From DASWHX01 sp036397995 (lineage in GTDB: Bacteria; Bacteroidota; Bacteroidia; Cytophagales; Cyclobacteriaceae): DNA of 25,283 nucleotides. The notes beneath the pieces are model-generated. The model was not told the DNA's origin, made no database searches, and saw nothing but the letters and a program-made list of their open reading frames with translations. Numbering within the stretch: position 1 is the first letter of the stretch; each line of letters opens with the position of its first letter. Location: positions 1 through 25,283 of the forward strand of contig DASWHX010000004.1 of NCBI GenBank assembly GCA_036397995.1. The letters are read 5' to 3'. Shown in pieces: positions 1-7,031 of the stretch. A program made the position numbers and the translations under genes.

Positions 1-1
1 G

Positions 2-235
2 ACTGTTACGGTTGAAGGTGTTGGATCATTGGACATTGTCTTAAGCGGCTTTGTGGATAACGGTGTTACTATTACAGGAAGAATCGAAAACTTCCCCTTA
101 GGATTGGATCTTAATTATGCATTAGGTTCCGTTTTACCAAGCAGTAGCCCGATGTTTGGGTTACCTTCCAATCCAAATAATATCAATTTTCAACCTATTG
201 TTGTAGATGTAGTATTTACGAGAACAAGCTTATAA
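2..235 (+). CDS. C-terminal fragment of an unrecognised protein, probably beta-rich
   Basis: The frame is open from the first bases of the window to a TAA at 233-235, so this is the 3' end of a gene that starts upstream; the TTG at 29 is only an internal codon. The visible 77 residues alternate short hydrophobic stretches with Gly, Asn, Ser and Pro (for example VTVEGVGS near the start and SSSPMFGLPSNPNN later), as in an exported beta-sheet protein. I do not recognise a family and see no T9SS sorting motif. The gene is convergent with the dehydrogenase at 230-1090 and overlaps its last bases. A terminator hairpin follows 24 bases after the stop. That it is coding rests on the open frame, the stop next to a terminator, and plausible composition. 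Confidence 0.6.
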   Translation, partial: TVTVEGVGSLDIVLSGFVDNGVTITGRIENFPLGLDLNYALGSVLPSSSPMFGLPSNPNNINFQPIVVDVVFTRTSL

Positions 236-1090
236 TCCGTAAAAAGATTTTGAAAACCAGGCCCGGCTAATCCGGGTCTTTTTTTTGCTCAGATAGTGGG
301 GATACATTTCAGTGGTAGATTTACTTATAATCTCAATTGCTTTTTTCCTTGAAAAAAACATTTTCATAAACAACGAAGCGATCCGGTTTACTCTTCCGGT
401 TATAAAACTTGGGTTCTGCCCAATCCTTGCCAGGGCCTCTTTCACAACAGCGGCTGGATTTAAAGGTGCCGGAGTTCCCATGCTGGTCTTCTCAGGTTTG
501 CTGTTAACATAGTTGGGTGTTGAAGTAGCACCGGCGATCACAGCCATCACATCCACATTCCGCTTTTTAAGTTCATACCACAGACCTTCCGCTAATACGG
601 TATTATAGGCTTTTGATGCCGCATAATGGGCTACCATAGCTGATCCCTGCTGACCCGCCATGCTTGACATAAGAATAATTGCTCCTTTTCCTCTTCTCAC
701 CATAATATTTCCAAAGTGATGCACAAGAGTCATCGGAGTTGAAATATTTACCTGAATAAGCTCATGGTGTTTTTCAATCGGTTGATCAATAAAATGACCT
801 ATAAGTGGAAATACGGCATTGTAAACAAATAAACCAATTTCAAGATCCAGGGTTTGATTGATGATGCCGGAAATACTTTCCTTTAGTGACAAATCAACCG
901 CTATTGTCCGCACCTTAACTATTTTTTCCAGCCCCGCTTTCTTTTTAGCCAATTCTGATTCGCGCCTTGCAATAAGAACTAAATTAAACCCATGGTCAGC
1001 AAGCTGTTTTGCAAACTCTGCTCCAATTCCTTCCGAGGCACCTGCAACCATCGCCCATTCCCCATATCTACCTGATAAATTCTCATTCAT
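230..1090 (-). CDS. Short-chain dehydrogenase/reductase (SDR), 17-beta-HSD/ketoacyl reductase-like
   Basis: A 286-residue classical SDR expected to use NAD(P)H to reduce a ketone or oxidise an alcohol in the cytoplasm. The cofactor motif is GASEGIG at residues 17-23. The catalytic set is complete: Asn115, Ser143 (in MSSMAG), Tyr156 and Lys160 (YAASK). The pattern GASEGIG, LVLIARR and TIAVDLS resembles the very-long-chain 3-ketoacyl-CoA reductase/17-beta-hydroxysteroid dehydrogenase subgroup, but the substrate cannot be read from sequence. It starts five bases after the EXPERA gene stop, so the two form an operon. Its last ~18 codons read through an A8 run and the terminator hairpin of the opposite gene, giving a basic tail after residue 268 that may not be ancestral. 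The SDR call is firm; the substrate class is inference. Confidence 0.93.
   Translation of the reverse strand: MNENLSGRYGEWAMVAGASEGIGAEFAKQLADHGFNLVLIARRESELAKKKAGLEKIVKVRTIAVDLSLKESISGIINQTLDLEIGLFVYNAVFPLIGHFIDQPIEKHHELIQVNISTPMTLVHHFGNIMVRRGKGAIILMSSMAGQQGSAMVAHYAASKAYNTVLAEGLWYELKKRNVDVMAVIAGATSTPNYVNSKPEKTSMGTPAPLNPAAVVKEALARIGQNPSFITGRVNRIASLFMKMFFSRKKAIEIISKSTTEMYPHYLSKKKTRISRAWFSKSFYGL
259..286 (+). terminator. Rho-independent terminator inside the convergent gene
   Basis: Bases 259-266 (AGGCCCGG) pair with 272-279 (CCGGGTCT) around the five-base loop CTAAT, with one G-U pair, followed by a run of eight T at 279-286. It is correctly placed for the gene ending at 235. On the minus strand the same hairpin is followed by a broken T-rich stretch, so it may work in both directions. 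It lies within the last codons of the dehydrogenase read on the minus strand. Confidence 0.8.
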
Positions 1091-1095
1091 AGTGA

Positions 1096-1608
1096 TTAAT
1101 CCGTTTCTTCAGTAAAAGGATGTGGGTTATTTCTGAATCTGAAAATAATTAATAGTGGCATAATTACCCATGCAGCATTAGCCATCAAAACAATTCCTAT
1201 GCTGTTTGAAGCATGTTGGCCCAAAATTTCCTCCCAAAGAATAATGATGACGTTGGTTAATAACATTGAAGCGTAAACAATGCTGGGGATCCGGATCCAT
1301 TCCTTGCTTTTGGTAAAAGCATAAATTGCCAGGATATAGAATGGACCAAAGAATAATTGATCGATCCAGATTGTTGCCCGCCACCATGGTTCGCGAGCCA
1401 TTAAGGCCGGATCAAAATTCCTTCCCCACCAATGCACCAAATCAATAATAAACGGCGGAGGCCAAAGCGGGTATTCAAAATTGTTCACATCTGCAATTAC
1501 CAGCTGCTCCAAATCAATTAAGTAGGTAATAAAAAGAATATTGATCCAGAAAAAGGAAAGTATACCAATATCCAGGGGGCGTTTCTTCAATGGAATGAGC
1601 TTTCTCAT
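1096..1608 (-). CDS. EXPERA-domain membrane protein, TMEM97 (sigma-2 receptor)/EBP-like
   Basis: A 170-residue protein with four predicted membrane segments (about 17-35, 79-98, 107-128 and 136-158) and little else. The order of motifs follows the eukaryotic TMEM97/EXPERA family: an acidic residue at the end of helix 1 (Asp32 in YLIDLEQ), a DP pair (Asp66-Pro67 in NFDPAL), an EPWW motif, an acidic residue in helix 2 (Asp83), then AIYAF and WIRIPSIVY. In TMEM97 the equivalent Asp29 and Asp56 line the ligand pocket; family members bind or isomerise sterols, or handle lipids. The bacterial substrate is unknown. The gene starts with ATG, leads the dehydrogenase operon, and diverges from the DUF1295 gene across a 60-base spacer. 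I recognised the family from remembered TMEM97 motifs, so an HMM search should confirm it. Confidence 0.8.
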   Translation of the reverse strand: MRKLIPLKKRPLDIGILSFFWINILFITYLIDLEQLVIADVNNFEYPLWPPPFIIDLVHWWGRNFDPALMAREPWWRATIWIDQLFFGPFYILAIYAFTKSKEWIRIPSIVYASMLLTNVIIILWEEILGQHASNSIGIVLMANAAWVIMPLLIIFRFRNNPHPFTEETD

Positions 1609-1668
1609 TTTTAAACTACTTTTGAAGAGTAAATATAAATAGTAAAACCTCAGTATTTTAAAAATTTC
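1609..1668. promoter_or_regulatory. Divergent promoter region between EXPERA and DUF1295 genes
   Basis: This 60-base AT-rich spacer must hold the start signals for both divergent genes. Read on the minus strand, 1630-1637 gives TATATTTA, seven of eight matches to the Bacteroidota -7 consensus TAnnTTTG, about 21 bases before the EXPERA ATG. I see no good -33 TTG at the right distance and no convincing match for the plus-strand gene. No Shine-Dalgarno is visible on either side. Confidence 0.3.
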
Positions 1669-2562
1669 ATGGCCGCTTCAGACTTAAAGTATAGCAGGAC
1701 AGAGTCATTTTTGTTTGTGATTGTCGCTTATGCGGTGGCTTTGATAATTCCATGGTTAATGCTTCCTTATCTGAGTGAATTTCACCAGCTAATCAAAATT
1801 GGAATTCTTGATATTTTTGCAACCCTAATCATTTTCGTTTTTAGCTACCGTCTCAAAAATTCCAGCATGTATGATCCATTCTGGAGTGTAGTTCCTATAC
1901 CGATAGTGATATATTTTATGACCCTGTTTCCGGATGGAAATTTTTCACGGCAAATTCTTATTGTCATGTTAGTGTCGTTTTGGGGAATAAGACTAACCTT
2001 CAATTGGGTGCGGGGTTGGCACGGACTACATCACGAAGACTGGAGATATCAGGACTTGCAAAAACAACATGGAAAGGCATACTGGACTGTCAGCCTTACC
2101 GGAATTCACCTTTTACCCACAATACTTGTATTCCTCGGATTAATTCCAGCGTATTATGCCATGTTGAATCCCTACCCGTTAAATTGGATTGATATCATTG
2201 CCTCAATAGTAACATTTCTAGCAGTAATAATTGAATGGGTTGCAGACGAACAGCTGCGAAGTTTCAGGAAACTCCGGGAGTTCAAATCCGAAACCATCAT
2301 GGAAATGGGATTATGGAAATATAGCCGGCATCCCAATTATTTTGGAGAAATCTCCTTCTGGATTGGGCTGTCTCTATTTGGGTTAAATTTCAATCTGAAT
2401 GAGTATTGGTGGACGTTCGCCGGTGCGTTAAGTATGATTCTGCTATTTGTCTTTGTCAGCATTCCCATGATGGAAAAACGTTCCCTTGAAAGCAAATCAG
2501 GTTACAAGGAACACAGGAAAAGAATTTCAATGCTCATTCCATGGATTCAAAAAAATAATTAA
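1669..2562 (+). CDS. DUF1295 membrane protein (steroid 5-alpha-reductase/ICMT-like fold)
   Basis: A 297-residue polytopic inner-membrane protein. After several hydrophobic segments it shows the DUF1295 hallmarks: SSMYDPFWSVVPI at about 65-78, HEDWRYQD around 122-129, the loop GLWKYSRHPNYFGE at 214-227, and a terminal block with MMEKRSLESKSGYKEH at about 267-282. The RHPNYFGE element is shared with isoprenylcysteine methyltransferases and C-terminal domains of steroid 5-alpha-reductases and binds a nucleotide cofactor there. Bacterial DUF1295 proteins are mostly uncharacterised; an NAD(P)H-dependent double-bond reductase is a reasonable but unproven guess. It starts at ATG 1669 and faces away from the EXPERA/SDR operon, all three being in lipid-enzyme superfamilies. 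The family call is firm, the activity is not. Confidence 0.88.
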   Translation: MAASDLKYSRTESFLFVIVAYAVALIIPWLMLPYLSEFHQLIKIGILDIFATLIIFVFSYRLKNSSMYDPFWSVVPIPIVIYFMTLFPDGNFSRQILIVMLVSFWGIRLTFNWVRGWHGLHHEDWRYQDLQKQHGKAYWTVSLTGIHLLPTILVFLGLIPAYYAMLNPYPLNWIDIIASIVTFLAVIIEWVADEQLRSFRKLREFKSETIMEMGLWKYSRHPNYFGEISFWIGLSLFGLNFNLNEYWWTFAGALSMILLFVFVSIPMMEKRSLESKSGYKEHRKRISMLIPWIQKNN

Positions 2563-2609
2563 ATTAAGAATTAAGCCATATTACTTATTTAACTTAAATT
2601 CAGTATTAT

Positions 2610-3011
2610 ATGAATAAGATTGATAAAAGCGAGGAAGATTGGAAGAAGGAATTGACGGAGGAGCAATATTATATTTTAAGAGAAGGAGGAACCGAACACG
2701 CATTTGCCGGAAAGTACAATAACAATAAAGATGACGGTAATTATTACTGTGCCGGATGTGGTAATCTTCTTTTTGATTCGAAAACAAAATACGACAGTGG
2801 GTCGGGCTGGCCAAGCTTTTACCAACCTATTGATAAGGACAAAGTAATTGTTCAATTGGACAAGACTCACCGCTTGATCCGCGAAGAAGTTCTTTGTGCT
2901 AATTGCGGAGGTCATTTGGGTCATGTTTTTAATGATGGACCACAACCAACGGGCAAGCGATTTTGTATGAACTCGGCAGCCCTTGACTTCAAGAAGCGAG
3001 ATCCGAAATGA
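2610..3011 (+). CDS. msrB: Peptide-methionine (R)-S-oxide reductase MsrB
   Basis: A 133-residue MsrB that reduces the R epimer of methionine sulfoxide in proteins. Zinc is held by two CxxC pairs, Cys47/Cys50 and Cys96/Cys99. The active site is complete: SGSGWPSF (63-70) with Trp67, GGHLGHVF (100-107) with the two conserved His, and catalytic Cys119 in RFCMNSAAL. There is no signal peptide, so it is cytoplasmic. A resolving Cys elsewhere is not obvious. The stop codon overlaps the start of lhgO as ATGA at 3008-3011, which implies translational coupling. A single-domain form of normal length. Confidence 0.97.
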   Translation: MNKIDKSEEDWKKELTEEQYYILREGGTEHAFAGKYNNNKDDGNYYCAGCGNLLFDSKTKYDSGSGWPSFYQPIDKDKVIVQLDKTHRLIREEVLCANCGGHLGHVFNDGPQPTGKRFCMNSAALDFKKRDPK

Positions 3012-4228
3012 TCTACGATATTAGCGTAATTGGAAGCGGCATTGTTGGCCTTGCATCAGCCCTAAAAATTCTGGAGCGTAAACCTGGCCTGAAAATTCAA
3101 ATTATTGACAAAGAAGCCGGGCCCGCATTTCATCAGACCGGACATAATTCAGGGGTAATTCACTCAGGTCTTTATTATAAACCTGGAAGTCTCAAAACCA
3201 CCAATTGCATTCATGGATACTCATTGCTGCTTAAGTTTTGCGATGAACATGAAGTTCCCTATGAGCTTTGCGGGAAGATCATTGTTGCGACAGCGGAGTC
3301 CCAACTAAAAACCCTGGAAACCTTGTATGAAAGAGGTGTCCAAAACGGACTTCAGAATCTCAGAAAACTGTCGGCGGAAGAAGTCAAAGAGTTTGAACCT
3401 CATGCATCGGGAGTCAGAGGATTACACGTACCTCAGACGGGAATCATAGACTTCAAAAAAGTAGCTGAGAAAATGCTTGAGCTGATTCAAAAAATTGGCT
3501 GTGATGTTCATTATTCGGAACCGGTGAAAAAAATTGTAAAACAATCGGGTGGAAATTTGATTATTACACCGAAGAACACTTATCGAAGCAGATTAATCGT
3601 GAACTGCGCAGGTCTCCATTCAGATCGTATTGCCAGAATGACCGGTGTAGCACCAACCTTTAAAATTATTCCCTTCCGTGGTGAGTATTATAAGATCAAA
3701 AAAGAGAAACGTCACCTGGTGAAGAATCTTATCTACCCGGTTCCCGACCCTGCTTTTCCCTTCCTGGGAGTTCATTTTACAAGGATGATAAACGGAGGAG
3801 TGGAAGCAGGACCTAATGCGGTGCTGGCGCTTGCCAGGGAAGGCTATAAAAAAACAAATGTTAACATTAGGGATATTGTAGAAAGCCTTACCTGGCCGGG
3901 ATTTCAAAAAGTTGCAATGAAATATTGGAAGACAGGTCTTGGTGAAATACATCGATCATTTTCCAAAAAAGCATTTACGGATGCTCTCAGAGTATTATTA
4001 CCCCAAATTGAGTTAGAAGATCTGGAACCTGGCGGAAGCGGCGTCCGGGCTCAGGCCTGTGACCGGGATGGTGGCTTGATAGACGATTTTATGATTATTG
4101 AAAATGATTTCGCGGTTAATGTCTGCAATGCACCTTCACCGGCTGCAACTTCTTCCCTTTCCATTGGAGAAACAATTGCTAAAATTGCAATTCAACGTTT
4201 TAATTCCGTCAGCAGTTATAAGTTCTAG
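3008..4228 (+). CDS. lhgO: L-2-hydroxyglutarate oxidase LhgO
   Basis: A 406-residue FAD enzyme of the DAO family that oxidises L-2-hydroxyglutarate to 2-oxoglutarate; in characterised LhgO electrons pass to the quinone pool at the membrane. The Rossmann motif GSGIVG is at residues 9-14, followed by the family-specific HQTGHNSGVIHSGLYY (42-57). The C-terminal FAD-domain block contains GGSGVRAQACDRDGG and CNAPSPAATSSLSIG, both typical of LhgO/YgaF. It is translationally coupled to msrB by a four-base overlap, an unusual pairing that may reflect shared expression under oxidative or stationary-phase conditions (inference). Length is normal. Confidence 0.95.
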   Translation: MIYDISVIGSGIVGLASALKILERKPGLKIQIIDKEAGPAFHQTGHNSGVIHSGLYYKPGSLKTTNCIHGYSLLLKFCDEHEVPYELCGKIIVATAESQLKTLETLYERGVQNGLQNLRKLSAEEVKEFEPHASGVRGLHVPQTGIIDFKKVAEKMLELIQKIGCDVHYSEPVKKIVKQSGGNLIITPKNTYRSRLIVNCAGLHSDRIARMTGVAPTFKIIPFRGEYYKIKKEKRHLVKNLIYPVPDPAFPFLGVHFTRMINGGVEAGPNAVLALAREGYKKTNVNIRDIVESLTWPGFQKVAMKYWKTGLGEIHRSFSKKAFTDALRVLLPQIELEDLEPGGSGVRAQACDRDGGLIDDFMIIENDFAVNVCNAPSPAATSSLSIGETIAKIAIQRFNSVSSYKF

Positions 4229-4250
4229 TTTAATTTAACCTTTTCTAAAA

Positions 4251-4283
4251 CCTGCATCCCTTAAGCCTTGCTAATCATGCAGG
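4251..4283. repeat. Inverted repeat downstream of lhgO
   Basis: CCTGCAT at 4251-4257 pairs perfectly with ATGCAGG at 4277-4283 around a 19-base loop, 22 bases after the lhgO stop. No T-run follows on the plus strand, so it is not a standard terminator. It could be a weak hairpin or a binding site ahead of the next gene. Confidence 0.35.
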
Positions 4284-4333
4284 GACTGAAGACCTTATTG
4301 GCGAAAGAAAGATGACAAACAATCATGTTTAAG

Positions 4334-4341
4334 TATATTTG
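4334..4341 (+). promoter_or_regulatory. Candidate -7 promoter element (TATATTTG)
   Basis: TATATTTG matches the Bacteroidota -7 consensus TAnnTTTG at every fixed position. A -33 TTG at the usual spacing is not evident. Transcription would start around 4346-4349, leaving a very short leader before ATG 4354. This argues against the alternative TTG start at 4339, which would lie inside the promoter. Confidence 0.4.
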
Positions 4342-4353
4342 AATCTGGTTAAG

Positions 4354-5472
4354 ATGGAAAGAGAAGATCTAAAAAGATACAGTCGTCATTTGGCCCTTCC
4401 GGATTTTACGGAGGAGTCACAGGATAAATTGAAAAATTCAAAAGTTATAGTTGTCGGTGCCGGCGGGCTTGGATCACCAGTATTGCAATATCTTACTGCC
4501 GCCGGAGTTGGAACGATTGGCATAATAGATTATGATGTGGTGGAAATCAGTAACCTGCAACGACAGGTAATTTTTACAGAAGCCGATTTAGGAAAACCAA
4601 AGGCGCAGGTGGCTGCCGAAAGACTTAAACTCCTGAATTCAAAGGTAAAATTTAACATTTACCTGGAGAAACTTACCAGCGATAACGCTTTGGAATTATT
4701 AAAGCCGTATGATCTTATAATTGATGGAACGGACAATTTTCCAAGCCGATACCTGATTAATGATTCGTCTGTTATTCTTAACAAACCTTTTATTTATGGT
4801 TCTGTATACAGGTTTGAAGGGCAAGTTGCGGTATTCAATTACGCGTATAATGACGGAAAGCGGGGATCGAATTACCGGGATTTATTTCCGGAACCCCCAC
4901 CTCCTGATTTAGTCCCGAATTGTGAAGAAGGGGGTGTTATTGGAGTTATGCCCGGTATTATTGGAACTATGCAGGCTGCAGAGGCGATAAAAATTATTAC
5001 AGGAATAGGTGAAGTATTATCCGACAAACTTTTGATAATTGATATTCAAACATTCCAGATTTCAAAAATCAAAATTCAAAATAAAAAGGATAGTACAGTT
5101 ATTAATGAATTGATTGATTATAATGAATTTTGTGCAACTAAATCAAAGAGTATGTTATTCGGACCGAAAGTAAAGGAAATGGATTCCATCGCGCTGAAGG
5201 AGCTGATGGATTCCGGAGAGGAATTTCAATTAATAGACGTAAGAGAATCGTATGAATACGATCAGGATAATCTTGGGGGTGAATTGATCCCTCTGGGACA
5301 AATAATGAATGAGTCATCGAAGATCAGAAAAGACATTAAAGTTATTATACATTGCAGGAGCGGCTCCAGAAGTGCGGCGGCAATCAAGCATCTGGAGAAG
5401 CAATTCGGTTTTGATAATCTCTACAATCTTAAAGGCGGTATAATTAACTGGCACACAAAATTCGGCTATTAA
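4354..5472 (+). CDS. MoeB/ThiF-like sulfur-carrier adenylyltransferase fused to rhodanese
   Basis: A 372-residue E1-like protein that should adenylate the C-terminus of a small sulfur-carrier protein (MoaD or ThiS type) and pass sulfur to it. I chose ATG 4354 rather than TTG 4339 because homologs begin at the RYSRHLALP segment and a promoter-like element overlaps the TTG. The adenylation domain has GAGGLG (35-40), DYDVVEISNLQRQ (59-71) and DGTDNF (124-129). The rhodanese domain has the loop CRSGSRS starting at Cys334, followed by LKGGIINW. The CYRC and CxxC zinc pairs of classical MoeB are missing: the first site reads SNYRDLFPEP and no late pair is seen. Cys190 (VPNCEEGG) is kept. No carrier-protein gene lies nearby, so molybdopterin and thiamine roles cannot be separated. 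Confidence 0.9.
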   Translation: MEREDLKRYSRHLALPDFTEESQDKLKNSKVIVVGAGGLGSPVLQYLTAAGVGTIGIIDYDVVEISNLQRQVIFTEADLGKPKAQVAAERLKLLNSKVKFNIYLEKLTSDNALELLKPYDLIIDGTDNFPSRYLINDSSVILNKPFIYGSVYRFEGQVAVFNYAYNDGKRGSNYRDLFPEPPPPDLVPNCEEGGVIGVMPGIIGTMQAAEAIKIITGIGEVLSDKLLIIDIQTFQISKIKIQNKKDSTVINELIDYNEFCATKSKSMLFGPKVKEMDSIALKELMDSGEEFQLIDVRESYEYDQDNLGGELIPLGQIMNESSKIRKDIKVIIHCRSGSRSAAAIKHLEKQFGFDNLYNLKGGIINWHTKFGY

Positions 5473-5489
5473 TAAAATTATTTCATTAA

Positions 5490-6107
5490 ATGCATATTGC
5501 AGTCTCCGGTAATATCGGCTCGGGTAAAACTACTCTGACGGAGAGATTATGCCGTCATTACGGCTGGACTCCGCACTTTGAATCCGTAGATAACAATCCT
5601 TATTTAAAAGATTTCTATGAAGACATGCCAAGGTGGGCTTTTCACTTGCAGATATATTTTTTGAATACCCGATTTAATCAGATTAAAGATATCCAGGCTA
5701 ATGAAAATACCGTGGTTCAGGACAGGACCATCTATGAAGATGCATTTATCTTTGCCGCTTATCTAAACGAAGCCGGTCATATATCAGAAAGGGATTACAA
5801 GAGTTACCTGGATATTTTCAAATCTATGATTGATTTTGTAAATCCACCCGATCTTTTGATTTATCTGAGAGCAGATATCCCAAAACTTGTCAATCAAATT
5901 CAAAAACGTGGACGCGATTTTGAATACGCCATGAGGCTTGACTACTTAAGAAATCTCAATACATATTACGAAAACTGGATTAAGCAATATGACTTGGGCA
6001 AATTGTTGATACTTGATGTAAATCAATTGGATTTTGTAACTAATGTTGAAGATTTCTCAACCGTAGTTGAGAAAGTGGAACTGGAACTTCATGGATTGTT
6101 CAGCTGA
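5490..6107 (+). CDS. Deoxynucleoside kinase (dAK/dGK family)
   Basis: A 205-residue kinase that phosphorylates deoxynucleosides for salvage. The P-loop is GNIGSGKT at residues 7-14. The family motif QDRTIYED (DRT/DRS, substrate and catalytic region) lies near the middle, the arginine-rich lid is KRGRDFE, and a YLNEAGHIS segment is also typical of bacterial deoxyadenosine/deoxyguanosine kinases. It begins 17 bases after the MoeB-like gene and is probably cotranscribed. Its TGA (6105-6107) abuts directly, without a spacer, the stop of the convergent DUF5777 gene. Which deoxynucleoside is preferred cannot be told from sequence. Confidence 0.93.
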   Translation: MHIAVSGNIGSGKTTLTERLCRHYGWTPHFESVDNNPYLKDFYEDMPRWAFHLQIYFLNTRFNQIKDIQANENTVVQDRTIYEDAFIFAAYLNEAGHISERDYKSYLDIFKSMIDFVNPPDLLIYLRADIPKLVNQIQKRGRDFEYAMRLDYLRNLNTYYENWIKQYDLGKLLILDVNQLDFVTNVEDFSTVVEKVELELHGLFS

Positions 6108-7031
6108 TTAATTCCCGCTCCATCCTTGTTTAGGCACAATTTGAAATGTCCTGGATAAATTAAAGCCAAACCTGATTTTCCCATCCCGCACATCACCGGT
6201 TGTTTCGTGGATGATAGCTTTGTCAATCATCGCAGTGGCATTGGTAAAATGCAGCTGAAAAACATGACCGCCGGTTTCAATATCAACACCTATTGATACA
6301 GCATCGGGGTAATAGGAGTTGTCAAGCGAATTCACCTGAAATTTATTAGGATTAATCTGGTAAAAATACTCAGCATTAAATGTAACACTGGGTGATAACT
6401 TCAATCTTCCACCCAAACCAATTGCAAACAGCGTGTTGTCGTCTTCTCTGAATGTTACAAGATTTTTATGAGTAACTGAAGGTGTAAGTTGAAGCGAAAA
6501 CCCTTCGGTGAATTTTCTTGCAATAAGAAACTGATAAGTGTAAGCCATTCTGTGCCTGAAGTCAAGATCCATATCTGAAGCAACCTCATTGGTATTTCTT
6601 GCCAAGCCGGCCAGTACCACCATGGTTACCGGTGAGCCCGGGTGAGATTGCCGCAAGAATCTATATTTGATGAAGCCATCATAGGTTTTAAGGATAGAAC
6701 TTCTTCCAATCCCAATATTTAAATTATCAGTAATACCGTACTCAAATGCAATTCTAATATTCGCATCATCCAAACCAAATGCATCTGACATACCATTATC
6801 CATTGATCCGAAACGGTGCATCACAAATAATTCAAGCTCCTTTGTTTTTCTGGTTTTGACGGAATGACCAAGAACCACGCGGGTTCCTTTGAATATTGCA
6901 GTTGCATAATTCTTGCCTTCATCGGTCTCTTCTTCCAAAAGATCCATTAAATCCTGGGCGTTTACTTTAAATGAAACTAATAAGAGGAGTGCGGTGGCAA
7001 GTAAAATTTTAATCAGGAATTTACTCTCCAT
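6108..7031 (-). CDS. DUF5777-family outer-membrane beta-barrel protein
   Basis: A 307-residue exported protein. An N-terminal signal peptide (hydrophobic LLATALLLLVSFKVNA, cleavage likely before Gln26) precedes an acidic linker and alternating strands typical of a small barrel: KYRFLRQ, FNAEYFYQINP, GKIRFGFNLSR. The pattern around TRVVLGHSVKTRKTKELEL and MHRFG matches what I recall of DUF5777 proteins in Bacteroidota. It overlaps the upstream YceI gene by 11 bases, so the two are translated together. A role in the outer membrane beside a c-type haem lipoprotein suggests a shared envelope redox or transport task (inference). The biochemical function is unknown. Confidence 0.83.
   Translation of the reverse strand: MESKFLIKILLATALLLLVSFKVNAQDLMDLLEEETDEGKNYATAIFKGTRVVLGHSVKTRKTKELELFVMHRFGSMDNGMSDAFGLDDANIRIAFEYGITDNLNIGIGRSSILKTYDGFIKYRFLRQSHPGSPVTMVVLAGLARNTNEVASDMDLDFRHRMAYTYQFLIARKFTEGFSLQLTPSVTHKNLVTFREDDNTLFAIGLGGRLKLSPSVTFNAEYFYQINPNKFQVNSLDNSYYPDAVSIGVDIETGGHVFQLHFTNATAMIDKAIIHETTGDVRDGKIRFGFNLSRTFQIVPKQGWSGN

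Noticed and set aside
858..1115. An 85-codon plus-strand ORF opposite the SDR gene
   Set aside because: It is a shadow of a gene with full catalytic motifs; its composition shows no protein family.
2010..2030. TGGCAC resembling the -24 half of a sigma-54 promoter
   Set aside because: It lies inside the DUF1295 gene and no TTGC follows at the required spacing; the same applies to the TGGCAC near 5450.
4251..4283. Inverted repeat after lhgO as a terminator
   Set aside because: The stem is seven bp with a 19-base loop and no T-run follows; listed only as a repeat.
4277..4315. A 12-codon ORF (ATG to TGA) between lhgO and the MoeB-like gene
   Set aside because: It is too short, has no start signal, and its beginning is part of the inverted repeat; chance occurrence is likely.
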